64,000 bases of DNA. Source: Echinicola rosea. Its GTDB lineage: Bacteria; Bacteroidota; Bacteroidia; Cytophagales; Cyclobacteriaceae. Each line of letters starts with the position of its first letter. The first letter of the stretch is position 1. Below the pieces are notes generated by a model. The model was not told where the DNA came from. It did no database searches and saw nothing but the letters and a program-made list of their open reading frames with translations. Made by a program: the position numbers and the translations under genes. The stretch lies in NCBI RefSeq assembly GCF_005281475.1, contig NZ_CP040106.1, forward strand, positions 4,740,501 through 4,804,500, read 5' to 3'. This document shows positions 41,001 through 48,596 of the stretch, piece by piece.

Positions 41001-41884
41001 AGATTTTTATCTGCCAGATCATTTTCTTTACCTGATCCAAGTTTTATGAAAAAGAGAGAGCCTTCTTTGTACGTTTCTTCATTGAGAATATCCTTATAGT
41101 TTGATACCCACCTTTGGAGTGCTCCGATTTCATTTGATGTAAATACAGGTAAATTAGCGGGTTCTCCATTTGTGAGAATCACATTTTCATCAACAATTTC
41201 ATTCTCAGGTAAACCAGGAAAGCAGGTAATAAGAATTTTGAAAAGCCAGGGATGTTTATCAGCAATTTCAATTTTATCTTCGTGGGTTTTAAAATCAATG
41301 TCAACAGGTTCGATTTTTGTTTCTGCTGATGCAAGGTTTGTAATCTCGTTATTTTGCCAACTAAATAAAATTGGTCCTGAAGGTTCGGAACTAAGTAGTT
41401 CATCCAAACCATTTTCTTTACCTACCAAACGGTGCGCAAGCTTAAAGCCTATACCAAACTTTCCGATACTTTGGCTATCCGCTGTTTTGGTAGAAGAACC
41501 TACATTTAAAATAGAACGAATACTATCAAAATTGAACATTTTGCCATTATTGGCAATCAAAACGTAATGGTTCCCATCAATCTCGTCCCTTCCCCATGCC
41601 ATAGTAAAATGGCTCGCTCCAGCATCAACTGCATTCTGGAGAAACTCATAAACGGCTTGACCGTCTTTTGCCATGTCTAGGAAGCTCTGCAAGAAATTTC
41701 CAATACCTTGTTCTGCCTTGCCATAGCCTTCTTTGTCTCCGTGATAGACTTCAAACCAACCAAACTCTCTTTTCCCATTCTCACTGATTCGAAATGTGCC
41801 CATGTTATGCTCATTTCTATTAGGAAGATCACGTACGATTTCCTTGTAGAAAGTTCTGTATTGACGGATGTTCTTGATCTTCAT
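35039..41884 (-). CDS. Giant protein: sacsin/HSP90-type ATPase fused to SF1 helicase
   Basis: Protein of 2281 residues. Residues about 70-200 form a GHKL (HSP90/sacsin-like) ATPase: YEFLQNAVDAGASHFTM is the N-box Asn region, YVLIANNGKMF the G1 region and IGKFGIGFKLAHRLVG the G2-type loop. Residues from about 1800 form a superfamily 1 helicase: Walker A YGPPGTGKTTKLVN (about 1818), DLVIFDESSMIG (about 1938), IAGDPKQIPAVVD (about 1970), ISPYKAQAML, DTVHGFQGDECDIV and VAISRAKDHLW. Some 1500 residues between have no motif I know. It starts 2 bp after the upstream helicase gene. The architecture suggests an NTP-driven anti-invader complex, by analogy with GHKL- and helicase-based defence proteins; this is inference. 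Confidence 0.75.
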   Translation of the reverse strand: MKIKNIRQYRTFYKEIVRDLPNRNEHNMGTFRISENGKREFGWFEVYHGDKEGYGKAEQGIGNFLQSFLDMAKDGQAVYEFLQNAVDAGASHFTMAWGRDEIDGNHYVLIANNGKMFNFDSIRSILNVGSSTKTADSQSIGKFGIGFKLAHRLVGKENGLDELLSSEPSGPILFSWQNNEITNLASAETKIEPVDIDFKTHEDKIEIADKHPWLFKILITCFPGLPENEIVDENVILTNGEPANLPVFTSNEIGALQRWVSNYKDILNEETYKEGSLFFIKLGSGKENDLADKNLGEGVRFSLAILQETAEADKKAHQLLNTVQLNKDEPIHKPDLHYHYFKITKADHTEDYLFIRFGVTNKEELTNDQKTKFEKEDDIEVLFGFRGYNEIGDYFKGAPNFYLYFPLSEEVHNFNFVLHSNAFYKASSRTFLHKGTQGEDGINERLLRVIARRLETELLSIYENGQNKKFLDLYAALLTSSESHVYERQWVKEPFIDEITKVLKKLIPVRQFMSDNSFTLTHLQPKIKKTNIEVSPEIYGVSSFNWFYWGPESPDLIREKAFQKLNPLPFDIFTLLQKQEVATHVNKWLEQGPTRINVVFEELQYFNKERVQSDSFKNNLKALKLFHFDDGQLLSDNEIAQVQDDCYLIIHNNLASITETLKRIGLKINLTNLDDYDFFRNYSPYLNTNGQLRSQPKIFEIISNGKVELLSPSEKQSVFVALKDMIEEGRRKERLQELRLFQNAKGDCVRLKHLLKSTNKTWLAPYIINSTERSKEIETYLESDDSKIFNSVVQPFWYDIANKIISLSSSERQSVLSDVEFFFQQGNDEDGDNLSSATQSIFFNGEIKEVLAPFYHPQLSSLDFESYDEIQTLLDETFDVQVPDKEFLFGYELNCLKIDDNADILTSDNYTLNSKEISYFLQFAGNVGIDVFTNYYIIEEEGTLNLIKGAEKNYFTKGNTYLNTYIERHHKTLFVKLPNSLTEFGNLVPNRNEKLYSELVQLSTPDNSEELIEVVSTASLDIKIQLFNKLNEVVLSYRTDEISENKVKLEFLSELIGNDGLELKDVQDKISIETATYKIALADIDISNDQIIIHHEDLEIQLSRSKLLNLENEKSIPTILSFVELAVQNSLLTEKAAKRIFKISSENITDELIARVMNLVEDQDHKINNTDQLILLIHTASEGKCYLNDYNVETLSNEWLPLTGNYVLLDKEDKLEFYNDQGLLSSRYSDLTRKLNLRASDVYVYSNIEEENGNGQVNNLICCEFTFQNGVNSVILRKGENAIDLIEFLFLQWQRTPTNKRIKLDKISWENVLGFNPSLKVVANEIIESELVDDAILEWAKNERIEKERFLSYVGLHVSDSKIVKFRKWLLNAPDSLPNPISVDEINLNLISNTLVGLADGFFELNAKFVCDIKSIKHQTIEKLIGKLLESEKSLEIRLPIWHSETSISLGDETEMWPFHFDSESFALLLRGENKNTFSQLIKKYRVIYPSEVYYDFAESNHTKLDYQIDFYDCEEPVEHNEPFYISWLRDNNVKLFRCDKLLFEFSIDSDGSKATIGIIEYRNVEVQEDEDGQTIIYYERSLSLENLSEELNKLGFNDDSTLIDELIHSKDKMLSAFYHALTSSGRDDFDSDDSKKILDVLNERSLDEKRNEIIEEIKSNEKYSYKWFISYLEYLLTFEELSDTISQKSISFQRIERFYNDGIPSKKYFKLKGANSLIPLNIEAFENFSITLVFSNKLRENVLVEGVSKKGQDLLVYVPKGIEDKLVTNFDRVVNISINFTPVLDLLQRLATAFSNNEIITPWVSIEDSLPPLHFIYGPPGTGKTTKLVNTLVDKFEKDFSFKALILVPTNKAGDVLAKRLVQQNSQIGVLRIGGPTDPELEQMDEDIYQISVDENIFDSCNVIITTIHRLPYYQVSAEHGANFKLFDQDKAKWDLVIFDESSMIGLTYFAFALHALIAKEKIIIAGDPKQIPAVVDVSDKKLEELAMGDESIYKMLGIESFDPNEQHLRSTDSIDNLQIQYRSVEVIGNLFSTISYKSLLKHGRDFEERPIKELPNNFYAPIKSKISFIDLPIDVSNSIMEPKKLLYSPYHVYAGIIASELISNLDKCIDNNEKYTVGIISPYKAQAMLMNKLLTSSGISNNITVFCDTVHGFQGDECDIVLFVVNPNNTYYTGHPNSLLSKEYIYNVAISRAKDHLWIICPFNAIKNNWHVNKLMEVAGNNKTLVQADDLENYLFERKDYIIQNTYLTGHDNINVFGQVEMSYFIKAGATAIDIQLRK

Positions 41885-41886
41885 CC

Positions 41887-44800
41887 TTAAATCATCTTTT
41901 CAATTTTTGTAATCACTTCTTCAATGGCCAAAGAATTAATCCCGCCTTTTTCACTCTCTGTGGTGGTAAATAGATTCTCATCCATTTTATATCCGTTGTC
42001 TTTGTAGAATTGAAGTTTCTTTTCCCAGTCTGCTTTGTAGCTGGGTAATGACATCATCCCTAAATGTTCCAGGATTACGATATCTCCGGCAGCATCTATG
42101 AAGGTAAAGTCCGGAATACGCTTCTGTCCGTTTTTGCCCAAGAATTCCCGTTCATATTCAAACTCGATACCCTTCTCTACCAGCATATTGGCGATAATCA
42201 CTTCTGACTTGCTTCGCACCAGCAAACCTTCTTTTTTGGTCTTATGAATTAGCCCTTCCGCAAAGGGAATACTGTGCTTTTCTTCTCTTACCGAGTAAGC
42301 AAACAGATGGGTATTTCGCTTAGCCGTTTCAGAATATTGTGGTTTGGATAGGTTGATAATCCATTGTGGCGTATCACCTTCAATGAGAAGAATCAACTGC
42401 TTTTTAGCTCTGGTTAAAGCCGTGTAAATCAGCTCCCGAGAGATAATCCGACCCGTTTTAGGTATCACCAAAAACACATAGTCAAAATCACTTCCCTGAC
42501 TTTTATGCACAGTAATGGCATATGCCAGTTCTAGGTTACTTGAATCATTTTCGGCTTGACCTTGACCTCTGTATCCAAATGTGATTTTGTCGTCAACTCC
42601 TGCAAATACCACATTGGCAAAGCCTTTATTGGTTGCTTTTACCAACCCCAGCTGCCCATTGGATAATTGATGCTTTTCACCGCCCGGAAATCCTTCTTTC
42701 CATTCGTTTACCGTTTGGATCACCTTATCGTAAAAGCCAATCTGATATTCGCCTATAGAAACTGTTCCCTTTAATCCTGTTCTAAACTGTTGCTGAAAAA
42801 TCCGGTTCAAATTGAAGGAACCCCAATACGGTGCCTTAACCGGACTGAGCAATTGAAAGGCTTCAATTTTGCCTGTATCAATTTTGCTTCCGTTCACACC
42901 TAAAAAGGCATTGAGTTTGGCATAGTCCCTTTCGTCTTTTAGCCCAAGTTTATCAATCAGTAAGGCGTTTAATGCTTTTACCAATGACTGCTCATCTTCC
43001 CAGGTTGCTACATGCAAATCGTTAAGTAATGAATTGTCTCCTAACTTTTGGAAAATGGCATCCGCATCTTTACTTGGCTTTAATCCTGAATACCAGGATG
43101 CAAGGGTTAAGGTATCTGAATTGGCTCCATCAACGTTTCTTACCACTTCTTTCAACCTTGCCAGTGCATTGGTAGCGTCATAGTCTTCATGCTCGGTCTC
43201 CAAGTTATCAAGGCAAGTGCAGAAATCTGCAAAGGGCCTTCCTGCTCCGATTGGCGGTAATTGGTAAGGGTCTCCAACGAGAATAAGTCGTTTGATGTGT
43301 CCCAAATCCAATGCTTGCATTAAGGCATACAAATCATCTTCAGTAAGCATGGAGCACTCATCCACAATTACGTTTTGTTTGCCTTTGTATTTTTCGGGTC
43401 CCGAAAACCGTGGTTTCATTCGGTTCCAATCAAATCGCTTTTGCTTATTTAAAAATTGAGCAATGGTGAACGCTTCACCACCCGCCATTTTGCCCAGTTT
43501 CACTCTGGCTTTGCCTGTTGGTGCTAAAAGGAGGATGCCTTCGCTGGTAAGTGATTGGCAGCCGAATAAAGCACCCAATACGGTAGTTTTTCCGGTACCT
43601 GCTGGGCCAAGCAGAACGGAAATTTTCCTTCCTGTTATGCGCTTTAGGGCTGAAACCTGATCCGATAGTGCTGCCGCATGTTTGGGATTACTTGGTTCGA
43701 AGATTATCCCATTGTTGTAAATTGATTGCTTGATTAATTGTTCCCAGTTTTCATCAACAGGGTCTAATTCTTTTTTAGCGCGGGCAATTAATACCTTTCT
43801 GAACCAGGATTCAATGTCATTGTACTTAGCCAGTTGAAGCGAATGTATTTCTTCTGCATCTATAAAACTGATTTGCTCTTTGATGAACTCAATATTGGTG
43901 ACCACGTAGTTGGCAGGAAGCACCGTATTCCGTTGCAGATTGAGTGTGTTGATGGTCTCGGTAATCTCGTTTACCGAAACAAGTGTGTCTCCGTTTTCCG
44001 CTGCACCTTTCAATACTTGAGTGATTATGGCCCTGATGCGTCTTTGGTCTAGTGGAGAATCCACCAATTGCGGCTTCTCAGGCACATGCTCTCCCTGAAT
44101 CGCTTTATCTTCAAATAGGCCATTGTCTAAGGTTTCAACGGCTATAGGATAGTCTTCAAGGTCTCCTTCATCCAGTTCTGCTATACGATAAGGATTGAGT
44201 ATTAGCTCAGCATCTGTTGACTTATAACCGAGTTTGGTTCGGGTACCGGCATCAAACCAGTTTTTGATTTGTTTTTCTGTGAGTTCAAATCTGGAAAGCA
44301 GCATCAACAAGTTCTTGCGTTCTGTGCTTTCATTGAGCCAGATATCCCTGAAATGCGGCAAATCAGCAGCATAGGGTTTTCGACCCAGATTGATGTGCTC
44401 ATAAATAGCATCTTCCCAGGCATCCCATGGATTGTCTTTGGTGTCTAAGTGATTTTCTGCTCGTAAGTCTTCTTCCAGTAAATGGCCGTATTGAAAACCC
44501 AACGCCAACAAGGCATTGCCAAAGGATGGGAATGGCCCCATACTTTCCTTTACCTTGCCAATTTGCTTGTCTATCCAAATAATGTGTTGATCCCAAACGT
44601 CTTTGACAATCCCATGTTCTTTGATGCGCTCAATGATGCTGCGCAATTTGCCCAGAACCACCAAAACAGAACTGTCATTTACATGCTCACTGCCATAAGC
44701 AAATTCATCTATGATTTCCTGCCTACTGGCCGTTTCCTGCAGGGTGAGCTTGATTTCATTTAGCAGATCCTGCTTGTTCTTTTTCCCTTCTTTGGTTTTT

Positions 44801-45543
44801 AGCTGAAAGTCATCCGGTAGTTCGAGGTACTCGTGATAGGGAAGTAGAATGCCTTCGCTTGCCGCATCATTTGGGCGAATGCCATGTGAGATCAGTCTGT
44901 CCCACAAGGGGTAAGTGTAATCGGCTGTGGTTTCGTATTTGAGAATCTTAGATTTGGTTTTTATAGAACCAATGCCCACAATTAACCTGCGGCTGTCTTC
45001 GTCTATCGGGTTTGCACCTTTGGCATAAAAAATCACTAAGGAATGCTCTTCTTTGATGGGCTCGAAGAAGCGTTTTAATAGGGCTTCCTGCGTTTTGCTG
45101 GTATACACCCAAGACGAAGGGAAAGGTGGATTTTCATCATGTGGAATGTCCGGATACCATTCCCTTATGGTGGCTTGATTGCCCCTTAGCATCCACCAAA
45201 AAGGAACCGCAAAGCAGCTATACGGGGGCACTTCAATAGTGGTGGGCTTAAGCTTGGTGTGTGGAATATCTTTCCAGCCCGGTTTATTGTAAGGGTGATT
45301 GAACTGACGCTTGTATTTTCGGAAACTCATAAAACTACCACCTTCTGCTTTGCAGGGCGGCAACTGACTGTCTTGCAATTCAGCCCAGTGTTTACCTGCT
45401 AAGGCTTCTTCCGATTGATCATTTTTTTCTTGATAAATTCGGGGCAGGTTGAGGCAAAAAGCATTTTGCGAAGGGTGTTTACAAACCGCTCCGTTCCATT
45501 TGCTATCGTGCCAGGCTACTCTGATGGATAAATGCTGGTTCAT
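41887..45543 (-). CDS. RecD-like helicase with C-terminal nuclease-like domain
   Basis: Protein of 1218 residues. The N-terminal 60 residues (IRVAWHDSKWNGAVCKHPSQ) and about 550 more have no recognised function. Then comes a RecD2-type SF1B helicase: Walker A LLGPAGTGKTTVLG (about 643), NVIVDECSML (about 727), LVGDPYQLPPIGAGR (about 757), TVHKSQGSDFDYVFLV (about 1014) and YTALTRAKKQLILL. The C-terminus (about 1108-1190: RSKSEVIIANMLVEKG, RIPDFTFIDAAGDIVILEHL) looks like a PD-(D/E)XK-type nuclease fold. It is the first large gene of the operon, separated by only 2 bp from the 2281-residue gene. Confidence 0.75.
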   Translation of the reverse strand: MNQHLSIRVAWHDSKWNGAVCKHPSQNAFCLNLPRIYQEKNDQSEEALAGKHWAELQDSQLPPCKAEGGSFMSFRKYKRQFNHPYNKPGWKDIPHTKLKPTTIEVPPYSCFAVPFWWMLRGNQATIREWYPDIPHDENPPFPSSWVYTSKTQEALLKRFFEPIKEEHSLVIFYAKGANPIDEDSRRLIVGIGSIKTKSKILKYETTADYTYPLWDRLISHGIRPNDAASEGILLPYHEYLELPDDFQLKTKEGKKNKQDLLNEIKLTLQETASRQEIIDEFAYGSEHVNDSSVLVVLGKLRSIIERIKEHGIVKDVWDQHIIWIDKQIGKVKESMGPFPSFGNALLALGFQYGHLLEEDLRAENHLDTKDNPWDAWEDAIYEHINLGRKPYAADLPHFRDIWLNESTERKNLLMLLSRFELTEKQIKNWFDAGTRTKLGYKSTDAELILNPYRIAELDEGDLEDYPIAVETLDNGLFEDKAIQGEHVPEKPQLVDSPLDQRRIRAIITQVLKGAAENGDTLVSVNEITETINTLNLQRNTVLPANYVVTNIEFIKEQISFIDAEEIHSLQLAKYNDIESWFRKVLIARAKKELDPVDENWEQLIKQSIYNNGIIFEPSNPKHAAALSDQVSALKRITGRKISVLLGPAGTGKTTVLGALFGCQSLTSEGILLLAPTGKARVKLGKMAGGEAFTIAQFLNKQKRFDWNRMKPRFSGPEKYKGKQNVIVDECSMLTEDDLYALMQALDLGHIKRLILVGDPYQLPPIGAGRPFADFCTCLDNLETEHEDYDATNALARLKEVVRNVDGANSDTLTLASWYSGLKPSKDADAIFQKLGDNSLLNDLHVATWEDEQSLVKALNALLIDKLGLKDERDYAKLNAFLGVNGSKIDTGKIEAFQLLSPVKAPYWGSFNLNRIFQQQFRTGLKGTVSIGEYQIGFYDKVIQTVNEWKEGFPGGEKHQLSNGQLGLVKATNKGFANVVFAGVDDKITFGYRGQGQAENDSSNLELAYAITVHKSQGSDFDYVFLVIPKTGRIISRELIYTALTRAKKQLILLIEGDTPQWIINLSKPQYSETAKRNTHLFAYSVREEKHSIPFAEGLIHKTKKEGLLVRSKSEVIIANMLVEKGIEFEYEREFLGKNGQKRIPDFTFIDAAGDIVILEHLGMMSLPSYKADWEKKLQFYKDNGYKMDENLFTTTESEKGGINSLAIEEVITKIEKMI

Positions 45544-45776
45544 ATGTTTGCTGTTTCTTTAACGAGGTGGTTTACCCTAACCATACCGCTCAATAAGTAT
45601 TGGATTAATCCTGTTTTGAGGGATTGGAGTTTGGAGTATTTTGTTTTGTCTTGTTTCATCAAATTCTTTATCCCTTTTAGAGCGTTGACAAAAAACAGCT
45701 CTTTTGGTTTTTCAAGCGTTGGCTTTTGTGTCGGCAAAAACCAAATGTGCTGTTTGTGCGTTGGCTCTTTTCGCAT
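45540..45776 (-). CDS. Possible 78-residue leader protein of the helicase operon
   Basis: Frame from the ATG at 45776 (MRKEPTHKQHIWFLPTQKPT) whose TGA overlaps the ATG of the 1218-residue helicase gene as ATGA. The coupling supports translation. However, its first part coincides with the cassette start, and similar leader DNA occurs near other cassette ends, so it may be conserved as DNA rather than as protein. Basic, no membrane segment. Confidence 0.4.
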   Translation of the reverse strand: MRKEPTHKQHIWFLPTQKPTLEKPKELFFVNALKGIKNLMKQDKTKYSKLQSLKTGLIQYLLSGMVRVNHLVKETANI

Positions 45777-45779
45777 GGC

Positions 45780-45910
45780 ATACAACGCCCTGTGTAGAAG
45801 CAGTAGCAGCCTTTATTTCATCAATATCCCGAAAGCAACTACCGTTGACCAGCGACTTACGGTTCCTGCTTGAACCAAAAAAAAGCTATTGCTTCTACAC
45901 CTTGTTATAG
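45780..45910 (-). repeat. attC-like site of duplicated cassette copy B
   Basis: 131-bp imperfect palindrome. On the minus strand: CTATAAC, spacer AAG, stem GTGTAGAAGCAATAGC with GCTACTGCTTCTACAC, spacer AGGGC, end GTTGTAT. Same site as at 51683-51813 except that the bases after GTT come from the next (helicase) cassette. Confidence 0.85.
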
Positions 45911-46180
45911 TGCGTTTGTTTTGTTTCCGTTATCAGTCTTCCCTTTTGAACCCTTGATCCAGCCAAGGTTTTTGCACAGACCTCAACTGTCAGGGTGACC
46001 TTCTTTTTTCCAATCTCCCCCTCCTTTCGGCTTCCTTCAATCGCTCCCCTCAAATCGACAAACCGGGAGGCGAAGCCCCTCTTCTTCCTTTCCCCTTCAT
46101 CCTCCTTTTTCAAAACCCTTCAATGAGCCGCCAAAAACATCGCTAAATGAAGCTAAAAAGCTCACCCAATGCGCTATAAC
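45786..46180 (-). repeat. Duplicated gene cassette, copy B
   Basis: About 394 bp, roughly 96% identical (I count about 15 substitutions and no indels) to 51689-52083. Similarity starts exactly at GTTATAG (46180) and stops exactly at GTT (45786); the flanks on both sides are unrelated. It contains the 72-residue frame at 45895-46113 and its own attC-like site. Confidence 0.9.
45895..46113 (-). CDS. 72-residue cassette ORF, copy B
   Basis: Frame from a TTG reading MKKEDEGERKKRGFASRFVD to TKQTHYNKV. The protein is very basic and of no recognised family. The stop lies inside the attC-like site, as often seen in integron cassettes. Substitutions between the two copies cluster in its first ten codons but keep the frame. 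It may be translated, or the cassette may act as DNA. Confidence 0.35.
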   Translation of the reverse strand: MKKEDEGERKKRGFASRFVDLRGAIEGSRKEGEIGKKKVTLTVEVCAKTLAGSRVQKGRLITETKQTHYNKV

Positions 46181-46303
46181 GGTCCGGCTATGCGTAGTGC
46201 GGGATTTCAAGGCACTTTACTGTCCGCCTACCGTAAAGTTTGATTAATGTAAATGCTTTCATGTCAGCACTTTCACCCGCATTACGTATAGCCATTGTTG
46301 GCG
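46174..46303 (-). repeat. attC-like site closing the restriction-modification cassette
   Basis: 130-bp imperfect palindrome. On the minus strand: CGCCAAC, spacer AAT, stem GGCTATACGTAATGCGGG with CCCGCACTACGCATAGCC, spacer GGACC, end GTTATAG. R'' (CACGCCAAC) is the exact complement of the start of the cassette at 48454 (GTTGGCGTG). Confidence 0.87.
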
Positions 46304-46314
46304 TGTCGTGCTTT

Positions 46315-47397
46315 TTATTTTCCACTTTTTCGTCTGTTGTCTTCTTTACAAAGCATTTGACAGTTTTCAGCACTTGTCTTTCCGCCTTCATGCCAAGGTG
46401 TTATGTGGTCAGCTTCCATTTCTTCAATTTCAAAACTTTCTTTACAGACGACACAAACTCCCTTTTGTCTTTCATATGCTTCTCTTTTTTGACTTGGGCT
46501 AAAAGCTCGAATATTTAAGTACTTTTCTTTGCCTGTTAGTACATAGTGATAAATGCCTTTTTTCTTTGTAACATCTTCATCAAGCATCAAAGAGGAAATC
46601 TGTTTTTCTAATTCTTTAGAATCAATTTTTACGTCTTTGAATTCGTTGTACAAAAAGCCCCAATCAATCCCTTTCATTTCCCTACGATATTTTGGAAAAA
46701 CAGCTCTGACCCAATTTATTACACTTTGAAAATAGAGCCACAATTCATTGGCATTAGGTTCGTGTTGATTTTTTGCCATGTATGATTCGATTGCATCATC
46801 ACTTATCCATTTAATTGTCGTTTCGAGATAATCTTGTCGAATTGCTGAACCATTCATTAAATCACCACCTAAACTGTATGCTGCACAACCATTTTTACTG
46901 AAATATCTCTTTGCATCAGAAACCCAAGAACCTGAATAAACTGCATTTCTTAATTCCTGGTCAGTCAGTTTTTCACCTGCAATGTTGATAGTTCTGAACC
47001 ATTCGAGCTTTTCACTATCTGAACCGCTACACAGGTATACCATCAATTTGTAATTTAGAATTTGCTCCTTTTCATCGGACTGTAGATTATGGAAGTACCT
47101 ATCGTTAAATGCAAAATCACCTTCAACAAATTGAGCAATTGATATTGTCCGTTGTTGGCCGTCAATAACTTCATAATTCCCATCTTCTCTTACTGCCCAA
47201 TACATCACATTAAGTGGAAACTCCTTTGTTATTGTATTAATAACAGCATCTCTCTGTTTATCCTTATAGATAAATTCTCTTTGATAGGGTGGACGTATAT
47301 CCAATTTGCCTCCATAGCCAACAACTCCACCTTCTTCATTGTCTTCGTAATTATTGGTCAAATCTCTAACCGTGATTTCTTTTAATTCTATGTTCAT
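46315..47397 (-). CDS. DUF262 / HNH endonuclease
   Basis: Protein of 360 residues. The N-terminal DUF262 (ParB/sulfiredoxin-like fold, as in GmrS-type proteins) shows PPYQREFIYKDKQRDAVIN and the NTP-binding-type motif YEVIDGQQRTISIAQF (about residue 80). The C-terminal HNH nuclease has CVVCKES and ADHITPWHEGGKTSAENCQM. The gene starts 2 bp after the methyltransferase stop. With that partner it most simply forms a restriction-modification pair; GmrSD-like attack on modified DNA is the alternative. The stop is 11 bp before the attC-like site. Confidence 0.82.
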   Translation of the reverse strand: MNIELKEITVRDLTNNYEDNEEGGVVGYGGKLDIRPPYQREFIYKDKQRDAVINTITKEFPLNVMYWAVREDGNYEVIDGQQRTISIAQFVEGDFAFNDRYFHNLQSDEKEQILNYKLMVYLCSGSDSEKLEWFRTINIAGEKLTDQELRNAVYSGSWVSDAKRYFSKNGCAAYSLGGDLMNGSAIRQDYLETTIKWISDDAIESYMAKNQHEPNANELWLYFQSVINWVRAVFPKYRREMKGIDWGFLYNEFKDVKIDSKELEKQISSLMLDEDVTKKKGIYHYVLTGKEKYLNIRAFSPSQKREAYERQKGVCVVCKESFEIEEMEADHITPWHEGGKTSAENCQMLCKEDNRRKSGK

Positions 47398-47399
47398 TT

Positions 47400-48383
47400 T
47401 TAGGCGATTACTTTTTTGTTTTTAATGAGAATGCGAGCATAAATCTTCTTTCCATTAATGTAAGGATAGCCATGATTAAACTCATCAATTTTTGTTGTTA
47501 CCATTTGACCAATTAATTCAAATTGGTCAGGATTATACTTGCTCATAAATGTTATTGGTACTCCCATAATGCCTTCAAAATCCATTGGGATTTCTCTGGC
47601 TTTATCCACATTTATTGCATCGTAGTTGTCATATTTAGGATACTCTTCTTCATTTCCGTAATATTTTTTAAAGAGTATCATGTCTTCGTGCCTTTTTTTA
47701 ATCTCCAAATTGGTGTACCAAACTACACCCGATACTCGAATCATTCCTTCTTTGTGGTCCGTATCTGAAGCGTAATCTTCATAATGAGGATTAATGAAAT
47801 GAGCCATGTTTCGATTAAATCCGTAGCCTAACCAAATCTTATTATCCTTTAAATATTTGAATATCTCCTTATATGTTATGGCGTTTTGGTGTCCAATGAT
47901 TATGAATTTTTTATCGTGTTCAATTAATTGGGTAACATACTCTCGAAAAAGTGAGAAAGGTGGGTTTGTTACAACAATATCTGCTTGTTCTAATAGCTCA
48001 ATGCTTTCTTTACTTCTAAAATCTCCATCGCCTTTTAAATGTACTATTCCTATTTCTTCAGGGTCAGGCACGTTATTTCCATTTTTATCTCCTGTATATT
48101 CTAAATAAATGGCTTGTTCTGAATCATTCAGGCTGAATAAGTCACGTTCTTGATTTTTGTAGCAAGTTGTAATTAGTCTTTTTAGACCAAGTCTTTCAAA
48201 ATTGTATGAGAAGTAATGAAAGAAATTACTAATTCTTGGGTCATCACAATTACAATAAACAGTCTTGTCTTTGAAATGCTTCTTATAGTGTCTCAATTCT
48301 TTCTCAATGTCGGAAAGCTGGGTGTAGAATTCATCCTTTTTAGACTTACTTGCTTTATGTAAATGTTTGTTTTCGTTCGGCAT
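47400..48383 (-). CDS. EcoRI-type adenine-specific DNA methyltransferase
   Basis: Protein of 327 residues. The opening KKDEFYTQLSDIEKELRHYK is typical of the M.EcoRI family, followed by VYCNCDDPRISNFFHYFSYN and the catalytic NPPF motif in ADIVVTNPPFSLFREYV (about residue 137). Members transfer a methyl group from SAM to adenine N6 in a palindromic site. The gene is the first of two in a cassette; the HNH endonuclease follows 2 bp later. It should protect host DNA from that endonuclease. The target sequence cannot be read. Confidence 0.87.
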   Translation of the reverse strand: MPNENKHLHKASKSKKDEFYTQLSDIEKELRHYKKHFKDKTVYCNCDDPRISNFFHYFSYNFERLGLKRLITTCYKNQERDLFSLNDSEQAIYLEYTGDKNGNNVPDPEEIGIVHLKGDGDFRSKESIELLEQADIVVTNPPFSLFREYVTQLIEHDKKFIIIGHQNAITYKEIFKYLKDNKIWLGYGFNRNMAHFINPHYEDYASDTDHKEGMIRVSGVVWYTNLEIKKRHEDMILFKKYYGNEEEYPKYDNYDAINVDKAREIPMDFEGIMGVPITFMSKYNPDQFELIGQMVTTKIDEFNHGYPYINGKKIYARILIKNKKVIA

Positions 48384-48447
48384 AGTTTAATTTATGTCGT
48401 CAAATTTATGTTCGTATTATCGTTTACTTTGTCGTTTTCCGCATGCA

Positions 48448-48578
48448 CGCCAACGGTTAGTATATGAAAAGTAGGCGGTTTCGAAGCTCAAAACTTTCAG
48501 TTAAGTATTGAGTTTGATACGAGCCAAAACCCTTGGTTTTACTACTATTTCGCCTATTTTTTATATACATTGTTATGC
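48448..48578 (-). repeat. attC-like site closing the Hachiman cassette
   Basis: 131-bp imperfect palindrome. On the minus strand: GCATAAC, spacer AAT, stem GTATATAAAAAATAGGCG with CGCCTACTTTTCATATAC, spacer TAACC, end GTTGGCG. R'' (GGCATAAC) is the exact complement of the cassette start at 51689 (GTTATGCC). It lies 18 bp after the hamB stop. Confidence 0.87.
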
Positions 48579-48596
48579 CTTCGCCTTTTATTTTAT

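Noticed and set aside
35039..45543. Assignment to DISARM, Zorya or Druantia
   Set aside because: No matching partner set (methyltransferase, MotAB-like proteins, DUF1998) is present; helicase content alone is not enough.
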